Source of the DNA: Catenuloplanes atrovinosus
GTDB lineage: Bacteria; Actinomycetota; Actinomycetes; Mycobacteriales; Micromonosporaceae
Length of the DNA: 64,000 bases
Direction: 5' to 3'
Assembly: GCF_031458235.1 (NCBI RefSeq)
Contig: NZ_JAVDYB010000001.1
Span: 2,377,001 to 2,441,000 of the forward strand
Shown one piece after another: positions 15,285 through 23,786 of this stretch. Position 1 is the stretch's first letter. Each line of letters begins with the position of its first letter. A program made the translations under genes and the position numbers. Under the pieces are notes generated by a model, which was not told the origin of the DNA, ran no database searches, and saw only the letters and a program-made list of their open reading frames with translations.

Positions 15285-16724
15285 GTGAACGACGACACGG
15301 GGACCGGGCTGCTGCACCGGCTGACGTCCTACCTGCCGGGACGCGAATGGAACGTGCCGGCCGACGATCCGCGGCTGCGGCACGACCTCACGCCGAACGA
15401 TCCGGAGACGCTGCCGCCGCCGGTCAAGGCGTACCCGCCGGGGCTGCCGGTGACCGAGCTGCCGCGCGACCTGCCGGTGCCGGACGTGGCCGCGGTCGCG
15501 GTGCTCTCCGGCGTGACGGCGCCGCGCCTGCCGCTGGACGCGGCGCAGCTCGGCCGGATCCTGTTCCTCGGTGCCGGCGTGGTGCGCACGTCGGAGCGCA
15601 ACGGCCGGCCGTGGCTGTTCCGAGCCGCGGGGTCGGCCGGCGCGCGGTTCCCGCTGGAGGTCTACGCGGTCACCACCGGCGTGCCCGGCGTGCCCGACGG
15701 CGTGCACTGGTACGACCCGGTGCGGCACGCGCTGATCCAGGTCGGGCCCGCGACCGGCGGCGCCACCACGCTGGTGGTGACCGGCGTGCCGTGGCGCACC
15801 GGCTGGCGTTACGCCGAGCGCGGCTTCCGCCACCTCTACTGGGACGCCGGGACGCTACTGTCCCAGCTGGAGGCGGCGGCCGCCAGCGCGGGCCTGCGGG
15901 CGCGGCTGCACACCCGGTTCCCGGACCGGCGGGTACGGGACCTGGTCGGCGCGGACGGCGTGCACGAGTTCCCGCTGGCGCTGCTCACCGTGGACGGTGA
16001 CGTGCCGGTCGTCGACGCGGCCGGCCCGGCCGCCGCCGGTGAGCTGCCACCGGCGGAGTTCCCGCTGGTCACCCAGGCGCAGCGGGCCGGTGACGCGGAC
16101 ACGCTGGGCGCGCCCTGGCCGGTCGGCGCGCCGATCGAGGCGCCGGCGGGCACGGAGACGCTGGACGACGTGATCCGCCGCCGGGGCTCGCAGCGCCGGA
16201 TGGACCGCTCCCGGACCGTACCGGCGGAGGCTCTGCACTGGCCGCTGGCGGCCGCGATGCGGGGCGTGGACGTGCCGCACTGGGTGGTCGTGCACGGGGT
16301 GGACGGCGTCGCGCCCGGCGTCTACCGCTGGCCCGACCTGGGCGCGCCGGTCCGCCCCGGCGCGCTTCGCGACGAGCTGACCCGGATCTGCCTCGACCAG
16401 GCGCTCGGCGGCGACGCCGGGTACGTGGTGATCGGCGCGGCCGACGGCTCCACACTGGACGATCGCGGCTACCGCGAGGCGCAGCTGGCCGCGGGCGTGG
16501 TGGAGGGGCGGCTGCACCTGGCCGGGTACGCGATGGGCGCCACCGCGTCCGGCATGACGTTCCTGGACTCGGAGGTGCCCGCGCTGCTGGGGGAGGACGA
16601 CGGCCTGGTCACGCTGCTGTTCACGTGCGTCGGGGTCGCCGAGTACCGGTCGCGGCCCGGCGGTCGTCCCGGCGCGCCGGTGGAGTTTCGTACCGTTGTG
16701 CCCAGGATGGGGAGTGCGTCCTGA
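15285..16724 (+). CDS. SagB-type (nitroreductase-like) oxidoreductase, tandem domain
   Basis: A protein of about 479 residues related to SagB/ThcOx flavin-dependent dehydrogenases, which oxidise azolines in ribosomal peptides, and more broadly to nitroreductases. The N-terminal region has the SagB-like SYLPGREWNVPADDPRL and PPP-K-YP elements. Two nitroreductase-fold halves follow: AQLGRILFLGAGVVRT...LEVYAVT and a second starting DDVIRRRGSQRRMDRS. There is no YcaO, leader peptide or other RiPP gene nearby, so its natural role is open. GTG 15285, preceded by AGGATGGGCGG, is chosen. An upstream in-frame ATG at 15249 would add a short non-conserved extension that runs close to the pao operator. 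Confidence 0.72.
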   Translation: MNDDTGTGLLHRLTSYLPGREWNVPADDPRLRHDLTPNDPETLPPPVKAYPPGLPVTELPRDLPVPDVAAVAVLSGVTAPRLPLDAAQLGRILFLGAGVVRTSERNGRPWLFRAAGSAGARFPLEVYAVTTGVPGVPDGVHWYDPVRHALIQVGPATGGATTLVVTGVPWRTGWRYAERGFRHLYWDAGTLLSQLEAAAASAGLRARLHTRFPDRRVRDLVGADGVHEFPLALLTVDGDVPVVDAAGPAAAGELPPAEFPLVTQAQRAGDADTLGAPWPVGAPIEAPAGTETLDDVIRRRGSQRRMDRSRTVPAEALHWPLAAAMRGVDVPHWVVVHGVDGVAPGVYRWPDLGAPVRPGALRDELTRICLDQALGGDAGYVVIGAADGSTLDDRGYREAQLAAGVVEGRLHLAGYAMGATASGMTFLDSEVPALLGEDDGLVTLLFTCVGVAEYRSRPGGRPGAPVEFRTVVPRMGSAS

Positions 16725-16794
16725 CAGGACGGCGTTCGGTGGCTAGGTTGTGCCTTGACTTTCTACAACCGGTTTGACGGGAGGCCACCGCTCC

Positions 16795-17190
16795 ATGCGC
16801 CTGGTCCACATTCTCGACTGCGCCGACCCGCAGCCGCTCGCCGAGTTCTGGTCGCAGGCGCTCGGGTTCCGGGTCGGCGCCTGGGAGCCGCCCTACCAGC
16901 GCATCGTCGACCCGTCCGGCCGCTGGCCCGACCTCATCTTCCAGGCGGTGCCGGAGGTCAAGCGCGGCAAGAACCGCATGCACCTGGACATCCAGCTCAC
17001 CGACATGCGCGGCGAGCTGGGCCGGTTCCTCGCGCTCGGCGCCCAGCTGGTGGAGGCGCCGCACGACGACAACGGATACGAGATCGCGACGCTGGCCGAC
17101 CCGCAGGGCAACGAGTTCTGCCTGGTGGTGCCGCCGCCCGGCTCCTACGACTACGACCACCTCAAGGCGCTGGAGGCGCAGCACCCCTGA
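16795..17190 (+). CDS. VOC superfamily (glyoxalase/dioxygenase-like) protein
   Basis: A 131-residue single-domain VOC protein (MRLVHILDCADPQPLAEFW...) with the fold's paired beta-alpha-beta-beta-beta elements. Typical signatures are ALGFRVGAW, RMHLDIQL (His as a candidate metal ligand) and LADPQGNEFCLV (Glu as a candidate ligand). Such small actinobacterial proteins are often called glyoxalase-like; their substrates are unknown. The start at 16795 is favoured by GGGAGG 10 bases upstream over a TTG at 16774. The 3' end lies 3 bases from the convergent gene at 17194. Confidence 0.75.
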   Translation: MRLVHILDCADPQPLAEFWSQALGFRVGAWEPPYQRIVDPSGRWPDLIFQAVPEVKRGKNRMHLDIQLTDMRGELGRFLALGAQLVEAPHDDNGYEIATLADPQGNEFCLVVPPPGSYDYDHLKALEAQHP

Positions 17191-17193
17191 CGG

Positions 17194-17508
17194 TCAGCCC
17201 TCCGGCGAGACGTAGGACAGCGCCAGCGTGAACGCGCCGTCGCGCTGCACGGTCAGCGTGTAGGTGTTCCACGGCTCCGCGTCCGCGGCCGCGGTGTCGT
17301 CCCAGAGCTGGATCAGCGTCAGGTCGAACTCCGGCGGCGAGGCGACCGGCGTGACCGTACCGCCCGCATCGGACACCGTCAGTGACGACGTCGAGTGCCC
17401 GAGATCGGTCTCGCCGGTCGCGGTGATCCGCTCCGCGCCCTCCGGGAGCACCGAGACCAGCAGGTCGACCAAGGACTTCACGATCTCGTCGTGGCGCGGG
17501 CCGTGCAT
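17194..17508 (-). CDS. Small hypothetical protein, possibly immunity-like
   Basis: A 104-residue soluble protein (MHGPRHDEIVKSLVDLLVSVLPEGAE...). The C-terminal PWNTYTLTVQRDGAFTLALSYV recalls the beta-hairpin end of DUF600/YezG-like immunity proteins, which neutralise polymorphic toxins. That resemblance is weak, and no toxin gene is nearby. The start is well supported by AACAGGAG upstream of the ATG. It is convergent with the VOC gene, and about 190 bases without a gene follow before 17703. Treat the function as unknown. Confidence 0.55.
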   Translation of the reverse strand: MHGPRHDEIVKSLVDLLVSVLPEGAERITATGETDLGHSTSSLTVSDAGGTVTPVASPPEFDLTLIQLWDDTAAADAEPWNTYTLTVQRDGAFTLALSYVSPEG

Positions 17509-17702
17509 CCGTGACTCCTGTTCCCCGGGGTGATCTTGGGGAGAGATTACTCAACGTGCGCACCGATCCGGTGCACCCGGGGCCGTGCGGCGCGCGCCAA
17601 GGACCGAGATCACAGCGCCGGGGCGGCGGGGCGTCGGCATTGCGACGCTCCCGGCCCGATCGTGACAAGATCAAGACCTGACGACCACCGGAGGGTACGT
17701 AC

Positions 17703-18167
17703 ATGAGCGACGCCGATCTCATCGCCCGGATCGAGGAGCAGGAGGAGCGGTTGCGGTTCGACCGCTTCGACGACGACGACGCGTGGCGGCTGGGGGTGCT
17801 GCTGGTCGAGACGGCCCGGGAGCGTGGCCTGCCCGTCACCGTCGACATCCGCCGCGGCGGGCAGCAGCTCTTCCACGCGGCGCTGGCCGGCACCGCGCCG
17901 GACAACGACCGCTGGATCGACCGGAAGGTGCGCGTGGTCGAGCGGTTCCACGCCAGCTCGTACCTGGTCGGCCGCCGGCTCGCCGCCAAGGACCGGGCGC
18001 TGGACGCGAGCCAGGGCGTGGACCCGGCCGAGTACGCCGCGCACGGCGGCGCGTTCCCGATCCGGGTGCGCGGCGTGGGCGTGGTCGGCGTGGTCACCGT
18101 CTCCGGGCTGCCGCAGGCCGACGACCACGCGCTGGTCGTGGAGGTCCTGGAGTCGTACCTGCGCTGA
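17703..18167 (+). CDS. Heme-degrading-domain (UPF0303/HbpS-like) protein
   Basis: A 154-residue protein of the Haem_degrading (PF03928-type) family. Family motifs include PVTVDIRRGGQQLFHAAL, DRWIDRKVRVVERFH and AHGGAFPIRVRG-GVVGVVTVSG. Members include the UPF0303 proteins and, more distantly, Streptomyces HbpS, which binds heme. No signal peptide is present, so a cytoplasmic location is expected. It is preceded by a GGAGGG purine run near 17690. The gene stands alone between short hypothetical genes. The family call is good; actual heme binding is inferred. Confidence 0.78.
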   Translation: MSDADLIARIEEQEERLRFDRFDDDDAWRLGVLLVETARERGLPVTVDIRRGGQQLFHAALAGTAPDNDRWIDRKVRVVERFHASSYLVGRRLAAKDRALDASQGVDPAEYAAHGGAFPIRVRGVGVVGVVTVSGLPQADDHALVVEVLESYLR

Positions 18168-18326
18168 TCAGCCCTGCGGCACGGTCAGCGGCTCGTCGCC
18201 GCTGATCGCCTGATTCGCCGGCGGCGGGCTCGCCGGCGTGGTGGCGCGCTGATCCTCCGGGCGGATCCGCTCCGGCATCCGCCGCCAGCGCTCGGTGGCG
18301 GCGCGCTCCTCGATCTTCTGCTCCAT
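18168..18326 (-). CDS. Short hypothetical protein
   Basis: A 52-residue hydrophilic frame (MEQKIEERAATERWRRMPERIRP...), with a charged helical start and a Pro-rich tail, converging on the heme-degrading-domain gene with no gap. No domain or strong ribosome binding site is seen. Composition and codon bias are compatible with a real small actinobacterial protein. The evidence is thin. Confidence 0.4.
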   Translation of the reverse strand: MEQKIEERAATERWRRMPERIRPEDQRATTPASPPPANQAISGDEPLTVPQG

Positions 18327-18430
18327 GACGGCATCGTCGCATACGCACGCGGACGTAGTCAGTCCTACGACGCGGTGCGGATGTCCCCGGTCGCGCACGC
18401 GGGCACGCTGTGCGCGACGGGGGAGGCCTC

Positions 18431-19378
18431 ATGATCAGGATTCGGGCGTGCGTCACCGCCGCGACGCTGCTCGCGCTGGCCGGCTGTGGCCTGCTGGGCG
18501 AGGAGCCGGTGGCGGACCGGGCCGGCACCACCGCGATCACGGTGTCGGTCATGCCGACGATCGACCTGGCGCCGTTCCACCTCGCGATGCGCAACGGCTA
18601 CTTCACGGCCGAGGGGCTGGCCGTCACCACGGTCGGCGCGCCGAGCGGGCAGGCGTCGGTGGCGAAGCTGATCGGTGGCGACGTCGACATCGCCTACAGC
18701 AGCTACCCGCCGTTCTTCGTGGCGCAGGCCAGGGGCGCGGCGGACCTGAGGCTGGTCGCGGACGCGTCCGCCGCCGGGCCGCGCACCACCATGGTCGTGG
18801 CCATGCCGGACTCGCCGGTGAAGGGCATCGCGGACCTGGCCGGCCGGCGCGTCGCGGTCACCGGCCGCAACACCGTCTCCGACATGCTGGTCAAGTCCGC
18901 GATGCGCACCGCGGGCGCGGACTTCTCCGGCGTGCGCTGGGTGGAGATCCCGTTCCCGGACACCGCGGCCGCGCTGGAGCGCGGCGACGTCGACGCCGCG
19001 TTCCTCACCGAACCGTTCATCACCCAGGCCCGCCGCACCGTCGGCGCGGTCCCGGTCGCGGACACCGCGGTCGGCCCGGCCCGGGATCTGCCCACCGCCG
19101 GGTACGCCGCGCTGCGCACGTTCACCGACGCGCACCCGGACGCGGTCACCGCGTTCCGCCGCGCGATGGAACGGGCCACGGCCGAGGCGGCGGACCGGGC
19201 CGTGGTCGAGCCGCTGATCGTCGAGTTCGCCAAGGTCGACCCGGCGGTCGCGGCCGAGACGGAGATGCTCACGCTGCGCTCCCGGATCGAGCCGGCCACG
19301 CTGCAGCGGGTGCCGAACCTGCTGGCCGAGTACGGCATCATCCCCGCGCCGCTCGACGTCACCGGCATGATCGCATGA
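18431..19378 (+). CDS. NMT1/SsuA-like ABC transporter substrate-binding lipoprotein
   Basis: A 315-residue periplasmic-binding-type protein anchored as a lipoprotein. The signal ends in the lipobox LALAGC, so the mature protein begins at the cysteine near residue 18. The fold matches SsuA/THI5/NMT1 proteins that bind sulfonates, thiamine pyrimidines or similar small molecules (IDLAPFHLAMRNGYFTAEGL; DIAYSSYPPFF; LAGRRVAVTGRNTVSD). The ATG at 18431 follows GGGGGAGG and is preferred over the longer frame. It heads a block of six overlapping genes, and its TGA overlaps the permease ATG. The ligand is unresolved. Confidence 0.86.
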   Translation: MIRIRACVTAATLLALAGCGLLGEEPVADRAGTTAITVSVMPTIDLAPFHLAMRNGYFTAEGLAVTTVGAPSGQASVAKLIGGDVDIAYSSYPPFFVAQARGAADLRLVADASAAGPRTTMVVAMPDSPVKGIADLAGRRVAVTGRNTVSDMLVKSAMRTAGADFSGVRWVEIPFPDTAAALERGDVDAAFLTEPFITQARRTVGAVPVADTAVGPARDLPTAGYAALRTFTDAHPDAVTAFRRAMERATAEAADRAVVEPLIVEFAKVDPAVAAETEMLTLRSRIEPATLQRVPNLLAEYGIIPAPLDVTGMIA

Positions 19379-20124
19379 TCCGCGGCCTGGCCGGCTCCGC
19401 CGCGCTGCTGCTGGCCTGGGAGACGGCCGTGCGGTCCGGCGCGGTGGACGGCCGCTTCCTGCCGCCGCCGTCCACGGTCGGCGCGCGGCTGGCCGAGCTG
19501 CTCGGCACGGCCGCGTTCCTGCGGGACGTGATCGCGACCGTGCTGGCCTGGCTGATCGCGCTCGGCATCGCGGCCGCGATCGCGGTGCCGGCCGGGCTCG
19601 CGCTCGGCATCAGCCCGCCGCTGCGCGCTGCCACGTACGCGGTGGTCGAGTTCCTCCGACCGATCCCGGCCGTGGCGCTGATCCCGCTGGTCATCCTGCT
19701 GGTCGGTGGCGGGCCCGAGGCGAAGCTGACGCTGGCGGCGTACGCGTGCGCCTGGCCGATCCTCTACAACACCGCGTACGCGGTCGCGGACCTGGACCCG
19801 CTGATGCTGGACAGCGCGCGGCTGTGCGGCGCCGGCCGGCTCGGCACGCTCACCCGGGTGGCGCTGCCGCACGCGGCCCCGTTCGTCCTCACCGGCCTGC
19901 GGATGGCCGCCGCGATCGGCCTGATCGTGGTGGTCAGCGTGGAGTTCCTGGCCGGCGCCGGGCGCGGGCTGGGCGTCTTCGTGCTGGACGCCGCGTCCGG
20001 CGGCGGGCGCACCGACCTGGTGCTCGCCGGCACCGCCGTGGCCGGGCTCGCCGGGCTGGCGGCCAACGAGGGCCTGGAACGGCTGGGCCGCAGGCTGTTC
20101 CGCTGGGACGTGGCGTACCGATGA
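19375..20124 (+). CDS. ABC transporter permease 1 (SsuC/TauC-like)
   Basis: A 249-residue inner-membrane permease of the BPD/SsuC family with about five or six predicted membrane helices. The N-terminal FLPPPSTVGARLAELL motif is typical of the family, and the coupling-helix region reads SARLCGAGRLGTLTRVALPHAAPFVLTGLR, contacting the ATPase. It overlaps the binding-protein gene by four bases and the second permease by four bases. Two different permease genes imply a heterodimeric channel. Confidence 0.88.
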   Translation: MIRGLAGSAALLLAWETAVRSGAVDGRFLPPPSTVGARLAELLGTAAFLRDVIATVLAWLIALGIAAAIAVPAGLALGISPPLRAATYAVVEFLRPIPAVALIPLVILLVGGGPEAKLTLAAYACAWPILYNTAYAVADLDPLMLDSARLCGAGRLGTLTRVALPHAAPFVLTGLRMAAAIGLIVVVSVEFLAGAGRGLGVFVLDAASGGGRTDLVLAGTAVAGLAGLAANEGLERLGRRLFRWDVAYR

Positions 20125-20852
20125 GGTCCCTGCTGCTGCCCGCGCTGCTGCTCGCCGCCGGCGAGGCGGCCACCCGCGCGGCCGGCCACCCGTTCTTCCC
20201 GCCGCCGTCGCGGGTCGCGGCCACCGCGGCCGGGCTGTGGACCGGCCCGATGCTCGGCGGCGACATCCTGCCCAGCCTGGCCCGGGTGCTCGGCGGCTTC
20301 GCGATCGCGGCGCTGCTCGGGGTCGCGGCCGGCACCGCGCTGGGCCGGTCCCGCACTGGCCTGGCCTACCTGGGGCCGGCGTGCGCGTTCGCCCGTGCGG
20401 TGCCGCCGCCGGTGCTGATCCCGGTGGTGCTGGTGCTGCTGCACATCGGGCCGGTGGCGCAGGTGGCGGTCATCGTCTCCGGCGCGGTCTGGCCGGTGCT
20501 GCTGAACACGGCCGACGGCGTGCGCGCGGTCGAGCCGGTGCGCGAGGAGGCGGTCCGCGCGATGCGCACGCCCGCGGCGTACCGGCTGATGCTGGTGATC
20601 CTGCCCGGCGCGGCGCCGAAGATCTTCGCCGGGCTGCGGCTCGCGCTGTCGATCGCGCTCATCCTGATGGTCGTCTCCGAGATGACCGGCGCCGTCGACG
20701 GCATCGGCTACCAGCTTATCTTCGCGCAGCGGCAGTTCGACTTCCCGGCCATGTGGTCCGGCATCGCGCTGCTCGGCCTGCTCGGCTGGGGCCTCAACAC
20801 CGCGCTGCTCGCCGTGGAGCGCCGCGTGCTGCGCCGGCGGCCCCGATGCTGA
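20121..20852 (+). CDS. ABC transporter permease 2 (SsuC/TauC-like)
   Basis: A 243-residue paralogue of the preceding permease, with the same FFPPPSRVAATAAGLW entry and an EEAVRAMRTPAAYRLMLVILPGAAPKIFAGLRLAL coupling region split over the cytoplasmic loop. About six membrane helices are apparent. Translation is coupled to permease 1 through ATGA. The ATPase gene overlaps its 3' end by seven bases. The pair most likely forms the heterodimeric pore of the importer. Confidence 0.88.
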   Translation: MRSLLLPALLLAAGEAATRAAGHPFFPPPSRVAATAAGLWTGPMLGGDILPSLARVLGGFAIAALLGVAAGTALGRSRTGLAYLGPACAFARAVPPPVLIPVVLVLLHIGPVAQVAVIVSGAVWPVLLNTADGVRAVEPVREEAVRAMRTPAAYRLMLVILPGAAPKIFAGLRLALSIALILMVVSEMTGAVDGIGYQLIFAQRQFDFPAMWSGIALLGLLGWGLNTALLAVERRVLRRRPRC

Positions 20853-21589
20853 CGATCACGAACCTCAGCCATCGGTACGCCGGCGGCCGGCTCGCGCTCG
20901 ACGGCGTGTCGCTGGCCGTGGCCGCGGACGAGCTGGTGTGCATCGTCGGCCCGTCCGGCTGCGGCAAGTCCACCCTGCTGCGCTGCGTGGCCGGGCTGGT
21001 CACGCCCACCGCCGGCACGATCGGCCTGGCCGGCGACCCCGCGCCGGCCATGGTGTTCCAGGACTACGGCCGATCGCTGTTCCCGTGGCTGTCCGTCCGG
21101 TCCAACGTGGATTTCCCGTTGCGCGGCCGGGTGCCACGCGCGGAGCGGCGCGCGCGTGCGGCGGAGGCGCTGCGGGACGTGGGACTGCCGGACGTCGCGG
21201 ACCGGTACCCGTGGGAGCTGTCCGGCGGCATGCAGCAGCGCGTCGCCATCGCCCGCGCGCTGGTGGTCCGGCCCGCGCTGCTGCTGATGGACGAGCCGTT
21301 CGCGTCCGTGGACGCGCAGACCCGGGCCGGCCTGGAGGACCTGCTGCTGCGCGTGCGGCGGGCGCACGGCGTCACGGTCCTGCTGGTCACGCACGACATC
21401 GACGAGAGCGTCTACCTCGGCGACCGGATCGTGGTGCTCTCGCCCGGGCCGGGCACGGTGGTCGCGGACCTGCCGTCCGGCCTGCCCGCGGAGCGCGACC
21501 AGATCGGCACCCGCGGCTCGCCCGCGTTCGCCGCCGCCCGTACCGCGGTGGCGAAGCTGCTCATGACCGGTACCGAGGAGACGCCATGA
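20846..21589 (+). CDS. ABC transporter ATP-binding protein (SsuB/TauB-like)
   Basis: A 247-residue ATPase with Walker A GPSGCGKST (residues 35-43), a Q-loop in VFQDYGRSLFPW, the signature LSGGMQQR, Walker B LLLMDEPF and an H-loop in LLVTHDIDES. The FPWLSVRSNV after the Q-loop is typical of the nitrate/sulfonate/taurine subfamily. It energises the two permeases. The start overlaps permease 2 by seven bases, and the stop overlaps the flavoenzyme ATG, so transporter and enzyme are co-translated. Confidence 0.9.
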   Translation: MLTITNLSHRYAGGRLALDGVSLAVAADELVCIVGPSGCGKSTLLRCVAGLVTPTAGTIGLAGDPAPAMVFQDYGRSLFPWLSVRSNVDFPLRGRVPRAERRARAAEALRDVGLPDVADRYPWELSGGMQQRVAIARALVVRPALLLMDEPFASVDAQTRAGLEDLLLRVRRAHGVTVLLVTHDIDESVYLGDRIVVLSPGPGTVVADLPSGLPAERDQIGTRGSPAFAAARTAVAKLLMTGTEETP

Positions 21590-22752
21590 CCGCGCTGCTG
21601 GAGACGGCGGCGACGCTCGCGGACACCTTCGCGGAGCGGGCCGCCGCGCACGACCGGGACAACACGTTCCCGTACCGCAACGTCGAGGATCTGCGCGCGG
21701 CCGGGTTCCTGCGCCTATCCGTACCGGAGGAACTGGGCGGGCTCGGCGCCGGGATGGCCGAGGTCCTGGCGGTGCTGGAGCGCCTCGCCATGGGCTGCGG
21801 GTCCACCGCGCTGGCGGCCACCATGCACATCTCGCCGCTCGGCCAGTGGGCCGGCGTGTGGCGCCGCACCCGTGACCCGCACCTGGAACGGCTGCTGCGC
21901 CGGGCCGCCGACGGCACGCTGATCTGGGCGTCGCTCACCGGCGAGCTGGGCCTGCGCAACGACCTGACCGACGCGCGCACCACGGCCGTGCGGGTGCCCG
22001 GCGGATACCGGCTGACCGGCCGCAAGAGCTTCGCCACGAACAGCGCCGTCGCCACCGACTGCTCGGTCACCGCACGGTACGAACTCGCGGACGGCGGACC
22101 CCGGCTGCTGCTCTGCCGGATCTCGCTGCGCGACCCGGCCGTCACCGTGCTCGACACCTGGGACACGCTCGGCATGCGCGCCACCCGCAGCGGAGACGTG
22201 CGGCTGGACGGCGTGTTCGTGCCGGACGCGCAGGTGGTGCACTCGCTGCCGGTCGGCCACCTGGACGCGCGCGTGGCCGAGACCGTGTGGGCGTGGGCGA
22301 TGCCCGCGTTCTCCGCGGTGTACACCGGCATCGCGGCCGGTGCGCTGGACTTCGCGGCCCGCCAGGCGCGCCGGCGCGGCACGGACGGCGACCCGCTGGT
22401 GCAGGACGCGGTCGCGGAGTGCGTGGTGCTGGTCGAGACCGCGCGGGCGCTGATGCACCGGCACGCGGCCGAGGTCGCCGACCGCAGCCTGTTCGCCGGG
22501 GGGGTGCAGGCCGCGATCGCGCGCAGCGCGCTGGTCAAGTACGTGGCCAGCAACAACGCGGTGCGGGTGGTGCAGCGGCTGGTCGACGTGCTGGGCGGGG
22601 CGGCGTTCGCGCGGGCGCTGCCGTACGAGCGCATGTTCCGCGACGCGCAGGCCGGCGTGATCATGCCGATGAGCAATCTCGCGGCCCGGCGGCTGATCGG
22701 CGCGGACGCGCTCGGCCTGACCACCGCGCCCGTCCACGGGAGGTTCACATGA
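21586..22752 (+). CDS. Acyl-CoA dehydrogenase-fold flavoenzyme
   Basis: A 388-residue member of the acyl-CoA dehydrogenase superfamily with N-terminal helical, middle beta and C-terminal helical domains. Signatures include SVPEELGGLGAGMAEV, GYRLTGRKSFATNSAVA, WDTLGMRATRSGDV and the C-terminal VQRLVDVLGGAAFARALPYERMFRDA split over its helices. Genes of this type embedded in sulfonate or organosulfur importers are often DszC/SfnB-like FMNH2-dependent monooxygenases rather than true dehydrogenases, and that reading fits the transporter context. It overlaps both neighbours by four bases. The chemistry is inferred from context only. Confidence 0.78.
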   Translation: MTALLETAATLADTFAERAAAHDRDNTFPYRNVEDLRAAGFLRLSVPEELGGLGAGMAEVLAVLERLAMGCGSTALAATMHISPLGQWAGVWRRTRDPHLERLLRRAADGTLIWASLTGELGLRNDLTDARTTAVRVPGGYRLTGRKSFATNSAVATDCSVTARYELADGGPRLLLCRISLRDPAVTVLDTWDTLGMRATRSGDVRLDGVFVPDAQVVHSLPVGHLDARVAETVWAWAMPAFSAVYTGIAAGALDFAARQARRRGTDGDPLVQDAVAECVVLVETARALMHRHAAEVADRSLFAGGVQAAIARSALVKYVASNNAVRVVQRLVDVLGGAAFARALPYERMFRDAQAGVIMPMSNLAARRLIGADALGLTTAPVHGRFT

Positions 22753-23765
22753 GGCGACTGCTGTCCGTACCGCTGATGCTGCTGCTGCTCCTGGTCTCCG
22801 GGTTCACGGCGGTGCGCCATCCGCTCGCCGTGATCTACGACAGCGACCTCGACTTCGACGACGCGTCCACCCTGGCCATGCTCTGCGAGCAGGACAGGCG
22901 CGGCCGGATCTCGCTGCGCGCGGTCACGGTCGCGGAGAACGGGTTCGGGCTGCCCGGCCGCGCGCTCACCCACGCGCGCAGCATCCTCGACGAGTGCGGG
23001 CTGCCCGGCGTGCCGATCGCGGCCGGGGCGGCCGGCCGCGGCGTCCATCCGGCCCCGGCGGAGCTGGTCACCGCGATCGAGACGGTGCTGACCGACGCGC
23101 TCGGCGACGCCGGCCACGGCGTGCCGGACACCCGGGAGACCGCGCCGGAGCTGATCGCGCGCACCGCGCGCAGCAGCCCGGACGGCGTGGTGGTGCTGGC
23201 CACCGGCGCGCTGACGAACGTGGCGGACGCGCTCGCCGACCCGCGCGTGGCCCGGCGGGTCGACGCGGTGCGGGTGATGGGCGGCGCGCTGGAGGTCGGC
23301 GGCAACCTGTTCGGCTCCGCGCTGCCCGGCTTCGACAACAGCCAGGAGTTCAACATGTGGCTGGACCCGGTGAGCGCGGCCCTGGTCCTGGACCGCGCGC
23401 GGGTGGATCTGGTGCCGCTGGACGCCACCCGGTTCGTGCCGATCACCACGGACTTCGTGGCCCGGCTCGGCGCGCAGCGGTCCGCGCCGGCCGCGGACAT
23501 CACGTACCGGATCGTGTCGCACCCGATCCTGGCCGCGCTGATCGCGCAGGACGTCATGTACTGGTGGGACGCGCTGGCCGCGGTGTCGCTGCTGCACCCC
23601 GCCGTGATCACCGCGGAGGCGCGGGTCCGGGTGACCGTCGTCCAGGACGGGCCGCAGTCCGGCCGTACCGTGACCGGCCCGCACGGCAGCCGCGTCCGGG
23701 CCGCGCTCGCCGCGGACGGCCCGCGTTTCGAGGAGCTGTTCCTGCGCGCGCTCAACGGCGCCTAG
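22749..23765 (+). CDS. Exported nucleoside hydrolase-like protein
   Basis: A 338-residue inosine/uridine-preferring nucleoside hydrolase family protein, which cleaves ribonucleosides to base and ribose. The calcium-binding motif DSDLDFDDAST follows an N-terminal hydrophobic segment (LLSVPLMLLLLLVSGF) that acts as a signal peptide or anchor, so it should work outside the membrane. Further family signatures are VVLATGALTNVADAL and FDNSQEFNMWLDP. It is the last gene of the overlapping importer block, linked by ATGA. Its presence next to an NMT1-like importer is unusual and hints that the imported molecule may be a base or pyrimidine. Confidence 0.83.
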   Translation: MRRLLSVPLMLLLLLVSGFTAVRHPLAVIYDSDLDFDDASTLAMLCEQDRRGRISLRAVTVAENGFGLPGRALTHARSILDECGLPGVPIAAGAAGRGVHPAPAELVTAIETVLTDALGDAGHGVPDTRETAPELIARTARSSPDGVVVLATGALTNVADALADPRVARRVDAVRVMGGALEVGGNLFGSALPGFDNSQEFNMWLDPVSAALVLDRARVDLVPLDATRFVPITTDFVARLGAQRSAPAADITYRIVSHPILAALIAQDVMYWWDALAAVSLLHPAVITAEARVRVTVVQDGPQSGRTVTGPHGSRVRAALAADGPRFEELFLRALNGA

Positions 23766-23786
23766 GCTGTCCATCGAGGAGGACTG

